DNA of 64,000 nucleotides from RBG-16-34-14 sp963727535 (lineage in GTDB: Bacteria; Bacteroidota; Ignavibacteria; Ignavibacteriales; Ignavibacteriaceae), in assembly GCA_963727535.1 (NCBI GenBank), contig CAVSGR010000004.1:186001-250000 (forward strand), read 5' to 3'. Of this stretch, positions 49,674 through 60,935 are shown in pieces. Positions within the stretch are counted from its first letter, which is position 1. Every line of letters begins with the position of its first letter. The notes beneath the pieces were generated by a model, which did not search any database, was not told the origin of the DNA, and saw nothing but the letters and a program-made list of their open reading frames with translations. The position numbers and the translations under genes were made by a program.

Positions 49674-52601
49674 ATGATAGCCCGACTCTTACAATATCTG
49701 GTTTTTCTTTTTGTTTTTGGCTGTTCAATTTTAACGGCACAAATTAAAATTCATAAGCATTTAACGCCGAAGGGATGGGCTCGTCCAGGGACAAATTTCT
49801 TCGATGCTTCAAGATAGCAAAGGATATATCTGGTTCGGTACGTTTGATGGTGTCAGCAGGTGGGATGGAAATAATTTTATGAATATTCAAACTCACAATG
49901 GATTGCCTGCTTCGCAGGTAATGGATATTGCGGAAGCTAAAAACGGGTTGATATATTTTGCTGCTTACGGCGGAGGAATCTTAGTTTATGATGATGGAGT
50001 TTTAGATACAATTAATACAGATGATGGACTTTTAACAAATAATATTATACAGATCAGAATACTTAAGAACGGAACAATACTTTTTGCCGGTGATGACGGC
50101 AGTATAACAGAATTTAAGGACGGTAAATTCGATAACTGGGCTGAAAAAGTAAATTTTCCTAAGTACGATATTTTTGATATTTACGTTTCTCCAGATGGCA
50201 AGCTTTATTTTGCCACAGAGAAAGGTTTGGTTATAGTGGATGGTAAATCATACTCTGTTATTACAACAAAGGATGGGCTGATCACAGATTATTTGTGGAG
50301 TGTAAAAGGGGATAATAAGGGAACAATTTATATCGGTACAAACTTAGGGATCAATAAACTAATTGATGGAAAAGTCACAACTGTATTGATTAACGGAAAA
50401 CCTTTTAGGAATGGAGTTTTTAGAATTGTTGTTTCTTCAGATGAAAAGGTATACTATGCTTCTAACGGTGGAGTGCTGGTTGAACAAGACGATAATATAG
50501 AACTTATAAAAGAAAGCAATGGTTTGATTGCAGATAACTCCTGGTGGGTAATGCAGAGTAACAACGGGTTGCTTTATTTTGGTAGTGCCGGAAGAGGAGT
50601 GAGTATCTACGATCCAAAAGAAAAAATAATTAATTTCGATAAAAATTCCGGTTTGCAGTTTGAGAATGTTTTATCAATTAAAAAAGATAGAAAAGGAAGT
50701 TATTATTTTGCAACCGGGCGGGGACTTATGAGATACACTGACAATGAGCTCAATACTTTTACTTCTGGTGAAGGACAAAGAAGTAATATTATCGAGGCTT
50801 TATTGGTAACAAAAAATAATGAGGTTTTGTTGGGGACAAAAAGCGGACTAAAAATTTTTAGCGATGGAATATTTAAACCTTTTATAGAAAAAAGGAATTG
50901 CTAAAAAATGAAATATATTCTATGGCAGAAACTAATTCAGGAGAGTTATACCTTGGAACGCGTTTCGGTGTTTATTATGTAAATAAAAAAGAAGTTAAAA
51001 GATTAGAATACTTCGATAGCCTCGGAAGTATTTATATAATGTCTCTTCTTGCTACCGATAATGACGGAATTTATTTCGGAAGTTTTGATAAGGGGATATT
51101 TCATTACAATGATAAAGATTATACTAATCTTACTATTAAAGATGGATTAAGCGCTAATCTTATTAATTGTTTTCTGCAAAGAAAGGATGGAACCGTTTGG
51201 GTAGGTACACAAAAGGGATTGAACATCCTTAAAGACAATAAAGTTATAAAGATAATTGATGTTAATGATGGTTTAACAAATGATGTAATTGCAGAATTAA
51301 GGAAGATGAAGACGGTAGAATTTTTGTCTCCACTTACAATGGTCTTAATATTATTGAAGATGCGGATGATTCATTATTCATCAGAAGTATTACTCATAAA
51401 GACGGACTGATAAATAATAACTGTAATCAGCAAGCTTCTTACATTGATGATGAAGGCAAACTATGGGTTGGTACAAAGGCGGGCGTTACAGTTTATAATC
51501 CTGAAGTTGATGAACCAATTATAATTCCTCCTAAGGTTTATTTAACCGGTCTGGAAATATTTAACGAAGAATTTCCTATTGAACAATTGGAGAAATCCGG
51601 ATCATTAAACTACTATCAGAATTATCTGAAATTTATTTACACAGGAATAAATTTATCGGCGCCGGAAAAAATTCTTTATGAATACAGGTTATCTGATGTT
51701 GATAAAGAATGGGTAAGGACAAAAGAAAACTCGGTTCAATATACAAGCCTGGATGAAGGAGCAGCTATACATTTGAGGTAAAAGCCCGCAACGAATGGGG
51801 CTATTGGAGTGAGCCCGTTCTTCTTAGTTTTGTGATAAATCCTGTCTGGTGGAAAACCTGGTGGTTTACTACTTTGTTAATTGTATTTTTTGCCGGGAGT
51901 TTGTTATTACTTTATAAAAGAAGAGTTGAGAACCTGGAAAAGGAAACAAGAGCACAGGAAGAATTCTCTAAAAGACTTATTCAATCTGAAGAAGAAGAAA
52001 GAAAGAGAATTGCTGCAGTTTGCATGACAGTCTTGGACAAAATCTTTTAATAATAAAAAACCGTGCTTTGCTGGGAATTAAAAACAAGAAAGAAGAATTT
52101 TTAAGAGAACAACTTTCCGAAATATCATCTCCAGCATCTACAACTCTCGATGAAGTCAGGCAGATTGCATATAATCTCCATCCTTATCAGTTAAGCAGAC
52201 TTGGATTAACAAAAGCGATCAGGTCTATAATTACAAATGTTAAAGATTCTTCAAGCATTAACTTTTCCGATGATCTTGAAAACATCGATAACCTCTTTTC
52301 AAAAGAAACAGAAATAAATATCTACAGGATCGTCCAGGAAAATATCAACAATATCATTAAACATTCGGAAGCTAAGAATGCATTTGTTAAGATATCAAAG
52401 CAGGAAAGTTCCGTTACAATCTTAATTGAAGATGATGGCAAGGGCTTTGATAAAGAAAATATTTATGATGAAAAGAAAAAGATGAAAGGTTTCGGGTTAG
52501 AAAATATCAGGAAGAGATTAACTTTGTTGAATGGTGAGTTCTCAATTAGTTCTACAAACGGCACCAAAGTGATTATAACAATCCCGGTTAAAACTGAATG
52601 A
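49674..52601 (+). pseudogene. Propeller-type sensor histidine kinase with multiple frameshifts
   Basis: The gene can be traced in pieces. A signal peptide (QYLVFLFVFGCSILTAQ) is followed by DGLVQGQISSMLQDSKGYIW and about a dozen Reg_prop repeats (WFGTFDGVSRWDG, YIGTNLGINKL, VWVGTQKGLNIL), a Y_Y_Y domain (YEYRLSDVDKEW), a transmembrane helix (FTTLLIVFFAGSLLLLY), HisKA_3 with the phosphoacceptor histidine (LHDSLGQNLLIIKNRA) and HATPase_c (VQENINNIIKHS, DDGKGF, GFGLENIRKRL). The frame changes near 49771, 50890, 51305, 51768 and 52025. Intact relatives are periplasmic-sensing kinases for NarL-type regulators such as the one at 52802. Confidence 0.88.
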
Positions 52602-52630
52602 AAATCTGTTTTGTAAAAAAATGTAATCTT

Positions 52631-52781
52631 TGAACTCATCCCAAACCCTTCTCTTACAAAGAGAAGGGTTTGTCAGAACCTTATATCTTTTTGTTTATAT
52701 TTCTGTCAGAATTATTTCATTTCGTAATTATTGTCAATAAGTCTCTCTCTTAGTAAGAGAGAGATTAGAGTGAGTTCCTAT
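52631..52781. repeat. Inverted pair of family A palindromic repeats (MITE-like)
   Basis: Left unit: a perfect 13-base-pair hairpin (AAACCCTTCTCTT arm, 52643-52671) preceded by GAACTCATCC. Right unit: TCTCTCTCTTA/TAAGAGAGAGA (52742-52764) followed by TTAGAGTGAGTTCC. The outer GAACTCA/TGAGTTC ends are inverted, so the two units face each other about 70 bp apart. It occupies the gap between the sensor kinase and its regulator. Confidence 0.78.
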
Positions 52782-52801
52782 TTATTGTGGAATAATATTA
52801 T

Positions 52802-53455
52802 ATGAAAGAAAATATTAAAATATTAATCGCAGATGATCATCCCTTAATGCTGCAAGGACTTAAAATGGTTTTGGCAGAAGAATCGTGGTGTTCAGATTGC
52901 GATCAGGCTAAAGATGGCGAAGAAGCATATTCAAAAATAATTTCTAATAATTATGATATTGCTGTCCTCGATATTGAAATGCCTAAGATGAGCGGACTTG
53001 AAATCGCGAGAAAAGTTTCGGATCAAAAAAATAATACTAAAATAATTTTCTTAACAATGTATAAAGATGAGGATTTATTTGATGAGGCTATGGATTGTGG
53101 AGCCTATGGATTTGTCCTGAAAGAAAATGCCGTTGATGATATAATAAATTGTATTAGTAAAGTCATAGAAGGGCAGTATTATATCAGTCCGCTAATATCC
53201 GGTTATCTTGTTAAGCATTTAAACAAAAAAAATAATCTCGAGAAAATTGCTCCTTCAATTAGTGACCTTACAATATCTGAGAGACGAATTTTAAAGCTTA
53301 TCTCGCAGAATAAAACCAGCAAAGAAATAGCAGACGAACTCTCAATCAGCCCCAAAACTGTTGAGAATCATCGTAATAACATTTCAAAAAAATTAAACCT
53401 TCAGGGTTCACACAGCCTTTTAAAATTTGCTATTACAAATAAACGTTTAATGTAA
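52802..53455 (+). CDS. NarL/LuxR-type response regulator
   Basis: A 217-residue two-domain regulator. The receiver has the acidic pair in LIADDHPLM, the phosphoacceptor in IAVLDIEMPKMSG (Asp about 56) and the late lysine in GFVLKENA. The C-terminal LuxR helix-turn-helix reads LTISERRILKLISQNKTSKE and ADELSISPKTVENHRNNI. It is probably phosphorylated by the HisKA_3 kinase encoded just upstream. Target genes are unknown; the secreted-protein genes after 54 kb are candidates by position. Confidence 0.93.
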   Translation: MKENIKILIADDHPLMLQGLKMVLAEESWCSDCDQAKDGEEAYSKIISNNYDIAVLDIEMPKMSGLEIARKVSDQKNNTKIIFLTMYKDEDLFDEAMDCGAYGFVLKENAVDDIINCISKVIEGQYYISPLISGYLVKHLNKKNNLEKIAPSISDLTISERRILKLISQNKTSKEIADELSISPKTVENHRNNISKKLNLQGSHSLLKFAITNKRLM

Positions 53456-53643
53456 TCACCACTTCTCCCAATCTCCTCTTCCCCTTTATCTCCATTTTCC
53501 CGTATGCTTCCTTTCTCCTCTTCTTCAGTCTCATAGTCTTTCTTTAAGAAATGAGTGTTCCCACCTATATAAAATGAGGGGTTCCCCATATTTACTATTC
53601 CACCTTTAAGCTGCAATTTCGTATCCAGGTAAAGGCAAACAAA

Positions 53644-53991
53644 ATGAAACTATTAATCGTAGACGATTATCCTGCAGTAAGAAATATGTTAAAAAGTATG
53701 TTCGGGTTTTTGTTTGAGGAAACATCAGAAGCTAAAAATGGAATTGAAGCAGTTGCACTTTATAAAGAGCACAAACCCGACTGGGTTTTTATGGATGTAA
53801 AGATGGACCGTATGGATGGAATAGCTGCAACAAAGCAAATAAAGCAATTTGATGAAAATGCGAAAGTAGTTGTTGTAACTCTTTTTAATGATAGTGAAAC
53901 AGAAACAGAAGCTTTGGAAGCTGGTGCTTTCGATGTTGTTTCCAAAGATGATTTAACAAAAATAAGAGACATCTTAAACGAAGTGGTGTAA
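53644..53991 (+). CDS. Single-domain response regulator (CheY-like)
   Basis: A 115-residue receiver domain without an output domain: LLIVDDYPAVRNML, the phosphorylation site in PDWVFMDVKMDRMDG (Asp about 51), the switch threonine in VVVVTLFND and the lysine in FDVVSKDDL. It may act as a phosphate sink or through protein contacts with the kinase and NarL-type regulator before it. The 188-bp gap upstream is pyrimidine-rich and holds nothing else I recognise. Confidence 0.9.
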   Translation: MKLLIVDDYPAVRNMLKSMFGFLFEETSEAKNGIEAVALYKEHKPDWVFMDVKMDRMDGIAATKQIKQFDENAKVVVVTLFNDSETETEALEAGAFDVVSKDDLTKIRDILNEVV

Positions 53992-54048
53992 TCCAAATAT
54001 CCCAAAATGTTTATCAGAAATATTTATTACTTATAAGGAGGGTAAAAA

Positions 54049-56264
54049 ATGAAAACCAAAATTAACATTTTGCTTTTTATTGTCTTAAGTTTTTCAACGA
54101 TCTTAGCTCAAGAACTAAAAATTAAAGAGAGAAGAGTTGATGAATCAAAACTTACCAAGACAATTAACTGAGCAGCTTCTACAGGAGACAGTGTTAAGTT
54201 CATTGATGAAAGTGATAATTTGTTAATAGGTATAATTGATGAAGGAACAACCGGTTCAATCTTGATTCCTTTCCGGAAGTTTTCCGACTACGACTACCAA
54301 TAAGCTTTATAGTAATGGCGGAGCACTTTTTTTTGGAAATGTTAAACTTACTACCACCGGGGCAACATCTATAAATGGTCTTTCGGATGCGATTTATGAT
54401 GGAACAAGTTTATTCCTGGGTTCTGGTGCGGGAACTACGAATAATGGAACAAACAATAAGAATACTGCTTTAGGGCATAATTCGTTAAGTGAAATTACCA
54501 CCGGAATTGAAAACACAGCTTTTGGTTTTGAATCACTTTTCCATAATATCGGAAGTGATAATACAGCTTTTGGTAGTTCTGCTCTTTTTAATAATACAAC
54601 AGGTAATTATAATGTGGGTGTTGGAGCAGATGCAAACCGTTATAACCAGGAAGGCTCTTATAATACTATGATTGGCTATGGTGCCGGAGGCGGTGTTTTT
54701 TCAGTCCATAATAAATCCGGGAATGTGTTTTTAGGTTACCAGGCTGGTTTTAATGAAACGGGAAGCAATTTACTTTATATAGAAAATTCAAGTTCTTCTT
54801 CTCCACTTATCTGGGGAGATTTTACAAACGGAAGTGAAAAAGTTCAAATAAATGGTGATCTTCACGTAACCGGAGACATCTCCTTAAATGGATCTTTTAT
54901 TGATGATGCTTGGGTTGTTGACGGAAATTTTCTATATCCTGACAATCCTTCCGGGTATGTTGGAATCGGTGCCCTTACTTCCACAGAAATACTTGCAAAA
55001 TTATACGTAAAAGGAAATGATGGTGTACTTTTTCAGGGAACACATGGCAGCGGTACTGCACTAAACTTAGGTGCGGGCAGTCGGACTCATTGGTACTCCA
55101 AAAAATCTGCTTTCAGATCCGGCTATGTAGACGGTACTCAATGGGATGATGCCAATATTGGTATTTACTCGGTTGCATTTGGACAAAACAATATTGCAAG
55201 CGGTGACAGGTCTTCTGCTTTTGGAGAAAATACAACTGCTGTTGGTACAAATTCAGTTGCTCTTGGAAGAGGTACCAATGCTGATGCTTCTGCTTCATTA
55301 GCAATTGGTAGATTTAATGTAGGCGGCGGAACTTCCGACAATTGGATTTCTGCTGACCCTGTTTTTGAAATTGGTAACGGTACAAGTGACGCAAGCAGAA
55401 ATAATGCTGTAACAGTTCTTAAAAATGGAAACGTGGGTATTGGTGGTTCCAATCCTGTATCAAAATTAAGCGTTGGGACCAATGGAAATATTAGTGCAAC
55501 TCTTTCATCACTTTCAAGTGCAAGTTCAGGTTTCGGGATATATGGTTTGGCATCCGGTTCCGGGGGGCGTGGTGTTTTTGGTATCGCATCAGACGCAGGA
55601 TCAACAATAAATTATGGAGGTTATTTTTCTTCGAATGGAGCTTCAGGGCGTGGTGTATATGGATCAGCATTTGGAACAAATAGCACTGGGGTATACGGGA
55701 CTGCACCGTCATACGGGGTATTGGGTGTTGCGTCCGCAAGCTCTGGGTCTTGTTGGGGTGGATTTTTTACTGCAGCATCTCTAACAGGTATCGGGGTCTT
55801 TGGGCAGGCAGATAATACGTCAGGTACAAACTATGGAGGTCTTTTTGTAGCTAAGGGGAATACAGGTCGGGGTGTGTCGGCATCTGGAGAATCATATGAT
55901 TTTTACGCTGATGGTCCCGGAGTAGATTATGGTTCTGCTTCTTCCAGAAGATGGAAATGAATATTGAATTAATTGATAATCCTTTAGATAAAGTAAATTC
56001 TTTACGTGGTGTTTATTATGATTGGGATGAGCAACATGGGACGTACAGCATGATGTAGGAATGATAGCTGAAGAAGTTGGAGAAGTTTTACCTGAAATTG
56101 TGGATTATGAAGAGAACGGGCTTGATGCAATCGGAATGGATTAATTAATTTAACTCCGCTTCTTGTTGAGGCAGTCAAACAAAGTCTTAGAAACAGAATA
56201 AAGAATTATGTAACCGTGTAGAGAAAAGTTAGAACGCGAAATTAAACAAACAAGAATTTTCTAA
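54049..56264 (+). pseudogene. Secreted repeat protein with peptidase S74 intramolecular chaperone domain, broken
   Basis: AAGGAGGG precedes ATG 54049 and a signal peptide (NILLFIVLSFSTILAQ). An in-frame TGA at 54169 and shifts near 54275, 55955, 56035 and 56140 interrupt it. The body has YadA-head-like GxG repeats (NTAFGFESLFHNIGSDNTAFG, YNVGVGADANRYNQE). The end is a peptidase S74 chaperone: catalytic Ser-Lys in SASSRRWK, then IELIDNPLDKVNSLRGVYYDW and MIAEEVGEVLPEIVDYEENG, with a short coiled coil (EKLEREIKQTRIF). S74 domains trimerise fibres and cut themselves off. Relatives in this phylum are cell-surface fibres. Confidence 0.82.
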
Positions 56265-56332
56265 AGTAAGTGAATAGGAAGGTAAATCTTATTGGTCATA
56301 TGTTTTCTTTTAATGAAGAAAGGAAAGTGTTT

Positions 56333-57552
56333 ATGCAGCCTAAAATAAAGTTCTTAATATTATCCTTCCTGCCATATATAGCATTGGTTCTAATAGTTTC
56401 TGGGACCCGCAACTTTCGCTCAGGTGGATTTGGTGATTGAGGATAATATGCTTGTAGAAACAACAGGAGGATTGGTAATTGAGGTTTCCGGAGATCTCAT
56501 TGAGATGGAAGCGGTTATCTAAATGGTACCGTAACTTCAGGTGACAGAACATCTGTTACACAGTTTGCAGGTTTAACCTTCTCCAGCGGTTTTACTGGTA
56601 TAATCACCAGAACTACAGGGAGTGATTTTAACGGCGCTACTGCCCCGTCAACAATATTAAGAAGTTATGCTCTTAACAATAGAGGTAGTGTATTATCTGT
56701 AGACGTTGATATGGCCATTGTAACAAGTGGCACTAATGATGAATCGAACAGCTTAGCAGAAAAATATATCTACACTGAAAACAGTGGAACGTGGAAAGGA
56801 TATTCTGATATTGGTTCAACGGAATCATAATCAAAGCCGCTTCGGTAGATATTCCTGACGGAGCTTCGAATGTTACAGTAACTGAGGGTGTTGGCCTCGC
56901 AGCAAAAATATTTTTAGAAGGACCATATAATTCAACTGCTCACAATATGAACAAATCAATTAATACTTCTATTCCTTTTCTTTCTCCATACGCACAAGCA
57001 GTAAGAACAGCCTCAGCAATTCCGACAGATGCAGTAGATTGGGTGTTATTGGAAATTAGAACTACTACTGCGAGCAGTTCAGTAGTCGGTTACAGATCTG
57101 CGTTTGTGGATATAAATGGAAATATTATTAATGATGCCGGCGCAACAACGGGAGTTGGGCTGCCGGGTGTTGACGGAACTAACTATTATGTTGTGGTTAA
57201 ACAAAGAAATCATATAGCTGTTATGACCCCAAGTGCACAAAGTGGTTTAACGTGGGGAACAGCATCAACAGTTTCCACTTATGATTTTACAACAGCCGTA
57301 TCAATTCCAGGAGATCAATTTTACGGTGGAACTGCTGCTGCCGTAGAAGTTGAATCCGGTGTTTGGGCAATGATTGCAGGTGATGCTAACGGTAGCGGTG
57401 CTGTTAATGCAACCGATTATGTAGTTATAAAACCAGAAATTAATACTCCCGGCTATAAAACGAGCGATGTTAACTTGAGTGGAACAGTAAATGCCACTGA
57501 TTATCTCAAGGTTAAATCAAATATAAATAAATTAAGTAGCGTTCCAAATTAA
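56333..57552 (+). pseudogene. Secreted protein with C-terminal dockerin-like domain, frameshifted
   Basis: From ATG 56333 the frame encodes a signal-like segment (FLILSFLPYIALVLIV) then shifts near 56397, 56510 and 56812. Joined, it gives LVIEDNMLVETTGGLVIEV, beta-rich repeats and an intact C-terminal block from 56947. The last 60 residues hold two dockerin-like calcium loops: GDANGSGAVNATDYVVIK and SDVNLSGTVNATDYLKVK. Dockerin pairs normally bind cohesins, but in these bacteria they occur on many secreted proteins without a cellulosome. Ligand unknown. Confidence 0.78.
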
Positions 57553-57571
57553 TTCAATTTAGGAGTTCGAC

Positions 57572-58692
57572 ATGAAATTATCACAACTTATAAAATTCAC
57601 TTTTCTTATGTTTTTAATAACATCATTTACTCTACAAGCTGGTGATGTGACAATAACCTTAGTGGGAAGTGATCCTTTAACCGTAAATGTTAAAGCTGCA
57701 ACTGGCACAGAAGAAGCTGAAGTTTTAGTGTTTTCGTTTATTACAATAGTACAACACCAGCCGATGCAATCACGATGTTAAGTGCCTCTGATGTGAATTC
57801 AACACAATTAACAACAACTTTTGCATGGGGTACAGCATTTGAAACAAAAGAAATTCAAACTGCGGGTCCCTATGTCACGGCTGGAGGTACATTTAATAGC
57901 AGATTAAGTTATGCAAATTCAAATATTTTGGATGCTAACAATGATGTTTGGCCTGCAGCTGGTGTAGATGCTCTAATCCTAGATTTCAATCCAGGAGGTC
58001 CAGGAACGGCATATATAGAAGTAGTAGGAAACGATGGATTAGCAGATTACAATGGTCAAGGTCATAGCATCACTTATGTGAACCAGGCAGTTACGCCTCT
58101 CCCGGTGGAACTTAAATCATTTAGTGCAAAAGTAAAAGAAAGTAACGTTGAATTATTTATGGCAAACGAAGACAGAAATAAACAATTATGGTTTTGAGGT
58201 GCAAAGATTGCAAAATTACAATAATGCAAAATTGCAAGATTCAGATTTGAAATGGGAAAAGGTTGGTTTTATTGCAGGAAGTGGTAACAGCAACTCGCCT
58301 AAGGATTATACATTTGTTGATAAGAATCTTATCGGAGGTCCAAAGTTTTCATACAGATTAAAACAGGTAGATAACGATGGAACATTCACATATAGCGATA
58401 AAGTAGAGGTAGAAGTTATTCCCAATAAGTATGAACTCTTTCAGAATTATCCCAACCCGTTCAACCCGAGTACAACTATCAAATTCTCTTTGCCTGAAGA
58501 CAGCAGAATAGCAATTAATATTTACAACATACTCGGCGAAAAGATTACAGAATTACTTAATGCTGACTATAAAGCAGGATATTACAAAATTCTGCTTAAC
58601 TCATCAGATTTTAGCTTAGCAAGCGGCATCTATTTTTATACAATAGAATCGAAGAATTTAAAGCCGTTAAGAAAATGATGTTGATGAAGTAA
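57572..58692 (+). pseudogene. T9SS-exported surface protein, frameshifted
   Basis: AGGAG precedes ATG 57572; the signal peptide is LIKFTFLMFLITSFTLQAG. The frame shifts near 57735, 58160 and 58655. Joined, it encodes a beta-rich domain (AYIEVVGNDGLADYNGQGHS), the linker PLPVELKSFSAKV common in Ignavibacteria surface proteins, and a type A sorting domain (FQNYPNPFNPSTTIKFSL, SGIYFYTIES) whose true end in the third frame is KAVKKMMLMK at 58692. It would be cleaved and attached at the surface by the T9SS. Function of the passenger is unknown. Confidence 0.82.
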
Positions 58693-58818
58693 TTGATTGA
58701 CGAACTTAATTAGTTTTTTTAAAAAAAAGATATGGTATTGTAGGACGATTATTTTTTTAAAGTTAAAAATATTAAATTCTACATCCTCTAATAATTTTAT
58801 GGGCACTCAAATTAATTT

Positions 58819-59889
58819 ATGTATTTATTAATAATATTTTATATAAATCTTCTCTCGACACTTTTTTTTACTCCTTTCTTTATCGATTATGTTACTAAAC
58901 ATAATATAATCGATTTCCCAGGAGGAAGGAGAATAAATACTTATGCTGTTCCGCGAATGGGAGGACTGGTTATTTATTTTGCCTCAATTATATCAATTGT
59001 AGTTTTTCATGGCAATTTAAACGAAATAAAATTTTTTATAGCAGGTTCCGTTTTGCTTTTAGTAGTTGGAGTTGTTGACGATATTAAACAAGTAAATTAT
59101 AAGAAGAAATTTATTATCCAGTTTCTTGCCGCTTTATTTTTAGTAGCTTTTTTTTCACCCGGATTTAACACTGTTAGTATTTGGCGGATTTAATATTCCC
59201 TCCCCGTTTGATAAAATAATGTTGATATTTTTTATTGTTGGTGTAATAAATGCTATAAATTTGTATGATGGTCTTGATGGTTTGGTAACGGGTTTTTCTC
59301 TGCTAATAGTGTTTGTTGCGTTTATTCTTGGATTGCAGCTTGATAAAAATTTCTTTTAATATTGTCAGTAAGTTTAATGGGTTCATTTATAGGGTTCTTA
59401 AAGTATAATGCTTTCCCTGCAAAAATATTTTTAGGCGATTGTGGTTCGCTTACTCTTGGATTCTTTTTAGTTACAATAGTATTAATTTCATCTACAAATA
59501 CTAACACGGGTAACATCGATCTGACTTTTTCAATGATTCTTCTTGCAACACCTGTTATGGATACTTTAAGGGTGATAGTAGTAAGAATAAGAAATCGCAG
59601 GAATCCGTTTATATCCGACAAATCTCATATACACCATATTATTTTAGAAAGTAATATTCAGCACAAAGCTACGGTGTACATTCTACAAGGTTTTTCATTG
59701 TTATTTGTAATTATAGCCTTGTATTATCTCGGAAATAATATAGGTGGTTTAGTACTTTTTATTTTACTTGCAATCTTGCTTCTTTTCATAAGGAATATAT
59801 TAGCCTCTTACAGAAAAATAATTGAGGGACAGTCGGTTAAAAAAATATATACGAAAGTTTCGGCAGTACATAACAAATTTTTAGGGTAG
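58819..59889 (+). pseudogene. WecA/MraY-like polyprenyl-phosphate sugar-1-phosphate transferase, two frameshifts
   Basis: A multi-pass membrane enzyme: NIIDFPGGRRINTYAVPRMGG, the metal-binding VVDDIKQ, INLYDGLDGLVTG, FLGDCGSLTLGF and the HIHH loop (SDKSHIHHIIL) are the full set of GNT-I/WecA motifs. Single missing T bases in short T-runs near 59177 and 59356 split it; removing them restores one reading frame of about 357 residues. It transfers HexNAc-1-phosphate from a UDP-sugar to undecaprenyl phosphate. It is 53 kb from the glycan operon at the window start, so a direct link is not shown. Confidence 0.9.
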
Positions 59890-60156
59890 ATTTTCTAATC
59901 AGGTTTAAATAGTAGTGTCTGTTTTATAAGCTGGAAAAATGTAAAGGGCAGAACGCTTGGAAGCAAAGTAGTCAGATAAAAGAAATTGAAATTGAACGTT
60001 TTTTTTATTATTGATAATTATCAGTCACATATTGTTGAGCCTCGTATTATATAAAACGTCTTTTAATTTGAAGAACGTTGGGTTTCTCATTTTTAAAAGT
60101 TGTCTTTTAGGTAGCTTTAGTTTCCGAAAAGTCATATTTTTGCATCAAATAATTAT

Positions 60157-60229
60157 TGCCCCGTGGTGTAATTGGCAACACGCCTGACTCTGGATCAGGA
60201 AAGTCTAGGTTCGAACCCTAGCGGGGCAG
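60157..60229 (+). tRNA. tRNA-Gln (CTG)
   Basis: A 73-nt cloverleaf: acceptor TGCCCCG/CGGGGCA (U1-A72 as in other tRNA-Gln), anticodon stem CCTGA/TCAGG with loop CTCTGGA (anticodon CTG), T-arm CTAGGTTCGAACCCTAG, discriminator G. CCA is not encoded. A weak hairpin AAAGGTTT/AAACCTTT follows at 60235-60263. Confidence 0.95.
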
Positions 60230-60316
60230 CTTAAAAAGGTTTTAAGATAGTTTTCAAACCTTTACAATTTTAAAGGATTTTGCTGTTTAGTTATTGAATA
60301 ATATGTGCCTTTGAAA

Positions 60317-60347
60317 TTGAAATTCCGGTAATTAAATTTATTATACT
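60317..60347 (+). promoter_or_regulatory. Sigma-70-type promoter for the candidate small RNA
   Basis: TTGAAA at 60317-60322 and TATACT at 60342-60347 with a 19-base spacer, ending four bases before the first hairpin of the RNA. Confidence 0.5.
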
Positions 60348-60350
60348 TCT

Positions 60351-60424
60351 GTGGCAGGGTTCCCCCATCCCTGGCACATTAAGGAAGTAAAGCCCTTGGT
60401 CGCCAGATCAATGGGCTTTTTTTT
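60351..60424 (+). ncRNA. Candidate small RNA with C-rich apical loop and strong terminator
   Basis: About 74 nt with no coding potential. The 5' part folds into a nine-pair stem (GTGGCAGGG with CCCTGGCAC, one G-G mismatch; 60351-60377) with the loop TTCCCCCAT. A single-stranded link of about 11 nt follows. The 3' part is a two-step terminator stem: AAAGCCC and TTGGTC pair with GATCAA and GGGCTTT around GCCA, followed by eight T. C-rich loops in other small RNAs bind Shine-Dalgarno sequences. I could not match it to SRP RNA, 6S or another family by eye. Confidence 0.6.
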
Positions 60425-60479
60425 ATACTTCAAATCATCAATTTGCTTGCCGGAAAGTTTGGCGAAATAGATGATAGAA

Positions 60480-60935
60480 TTATTGTGCCGATCTGTTTGC
60501 CTTAACTCTTATATCAAATTTTTGAGATGATTTATTTTCATAAACCTGCAGGTTAACTTTTACACCCGGTTTTTTAAGATCAAACTCGGATGTTGAAAGA
60601 GTATCAACAGAATAGCCTTCGGAAACAGAACCTGAAATAAAAGAATCAATTAATGATCGGGCATCCCGTTCTCTATTGTAAGAAGTTGTAGATTCAGCCT
60701 GATAGATTCCTTCTTCGTTAGCAACAAAAATTATATTACCGGTACTGCTTTTGTAAAACATGCATTGCATTGATGGATTGCTGTTATCCTGATGCACTGG
60801 CTTGCCATATTTTTTAATTACATCGGAAGGTTTTTTCCCGATGTAGTTATGAACATTAATATCCTGCGCAAAACTGCAGGTGGATACAAAAAACAATACC
60901 AAACAAAAATTTGTAAAGAAATAAAATGTTTTCAT
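60480..60935 (-). CDS. Secreted hypothetical protein
   Basis: A 151-residue precursor with a signal peptide (FTNFCLVLFFVSTCSFAQ) and a small mixed alpha/beta domain (IGKKPSDVIKKYGKPVHQD, MQCMFYKSSTGNIIFVANEEG). The start is supported by AGGGGAAAC on the minus strand. No family was recognised; the IGKKPSDVIKKYG stretch is reminiscent of small SmpA/BLG-type periplasmic domains, but this is only a resemblance. It stands alone on the minus strand. Confidence 0.7.
   Translation of the reverse strand: MKTFYFFTNFCLVLFFVSTCSFAQDINVHNYIGKKPSDVIKKYGKPVHQDNSNPSMQCMFYKSSTGNIIFVANEEGIYQAESTTSYNRERDARSLIDSFISGSVSEGYSVDTLSTSEFDLKKPGVKVNLQVYENKSSQKFDIRVKANRSAQ

Noticed and set aside
54169..54171. In-frame TGA in the S74 gene as selenocysteine or recoding
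   Set aside because: No SECIS-like hairpin is evident after it, the gene has several other frameshifts, and no other gene here needs TGA read through. A point error or decay is simpler.
54049..56264. Prophage tail fibre because of the S74 domain
   Set aside because: The protein has a secretion signal, neighbours are signalling and T9SS genes, and no phage structural, lysis or integrase gene is nearby.
60351..60424. Possible signal recognition particle (4.5S) RNA
   Set aside because: The conserved apical domain around GGAAGG-AGCAG with its flanking symmetric loop is missing; the GGAAG present at 60383 is not closed by a stem.
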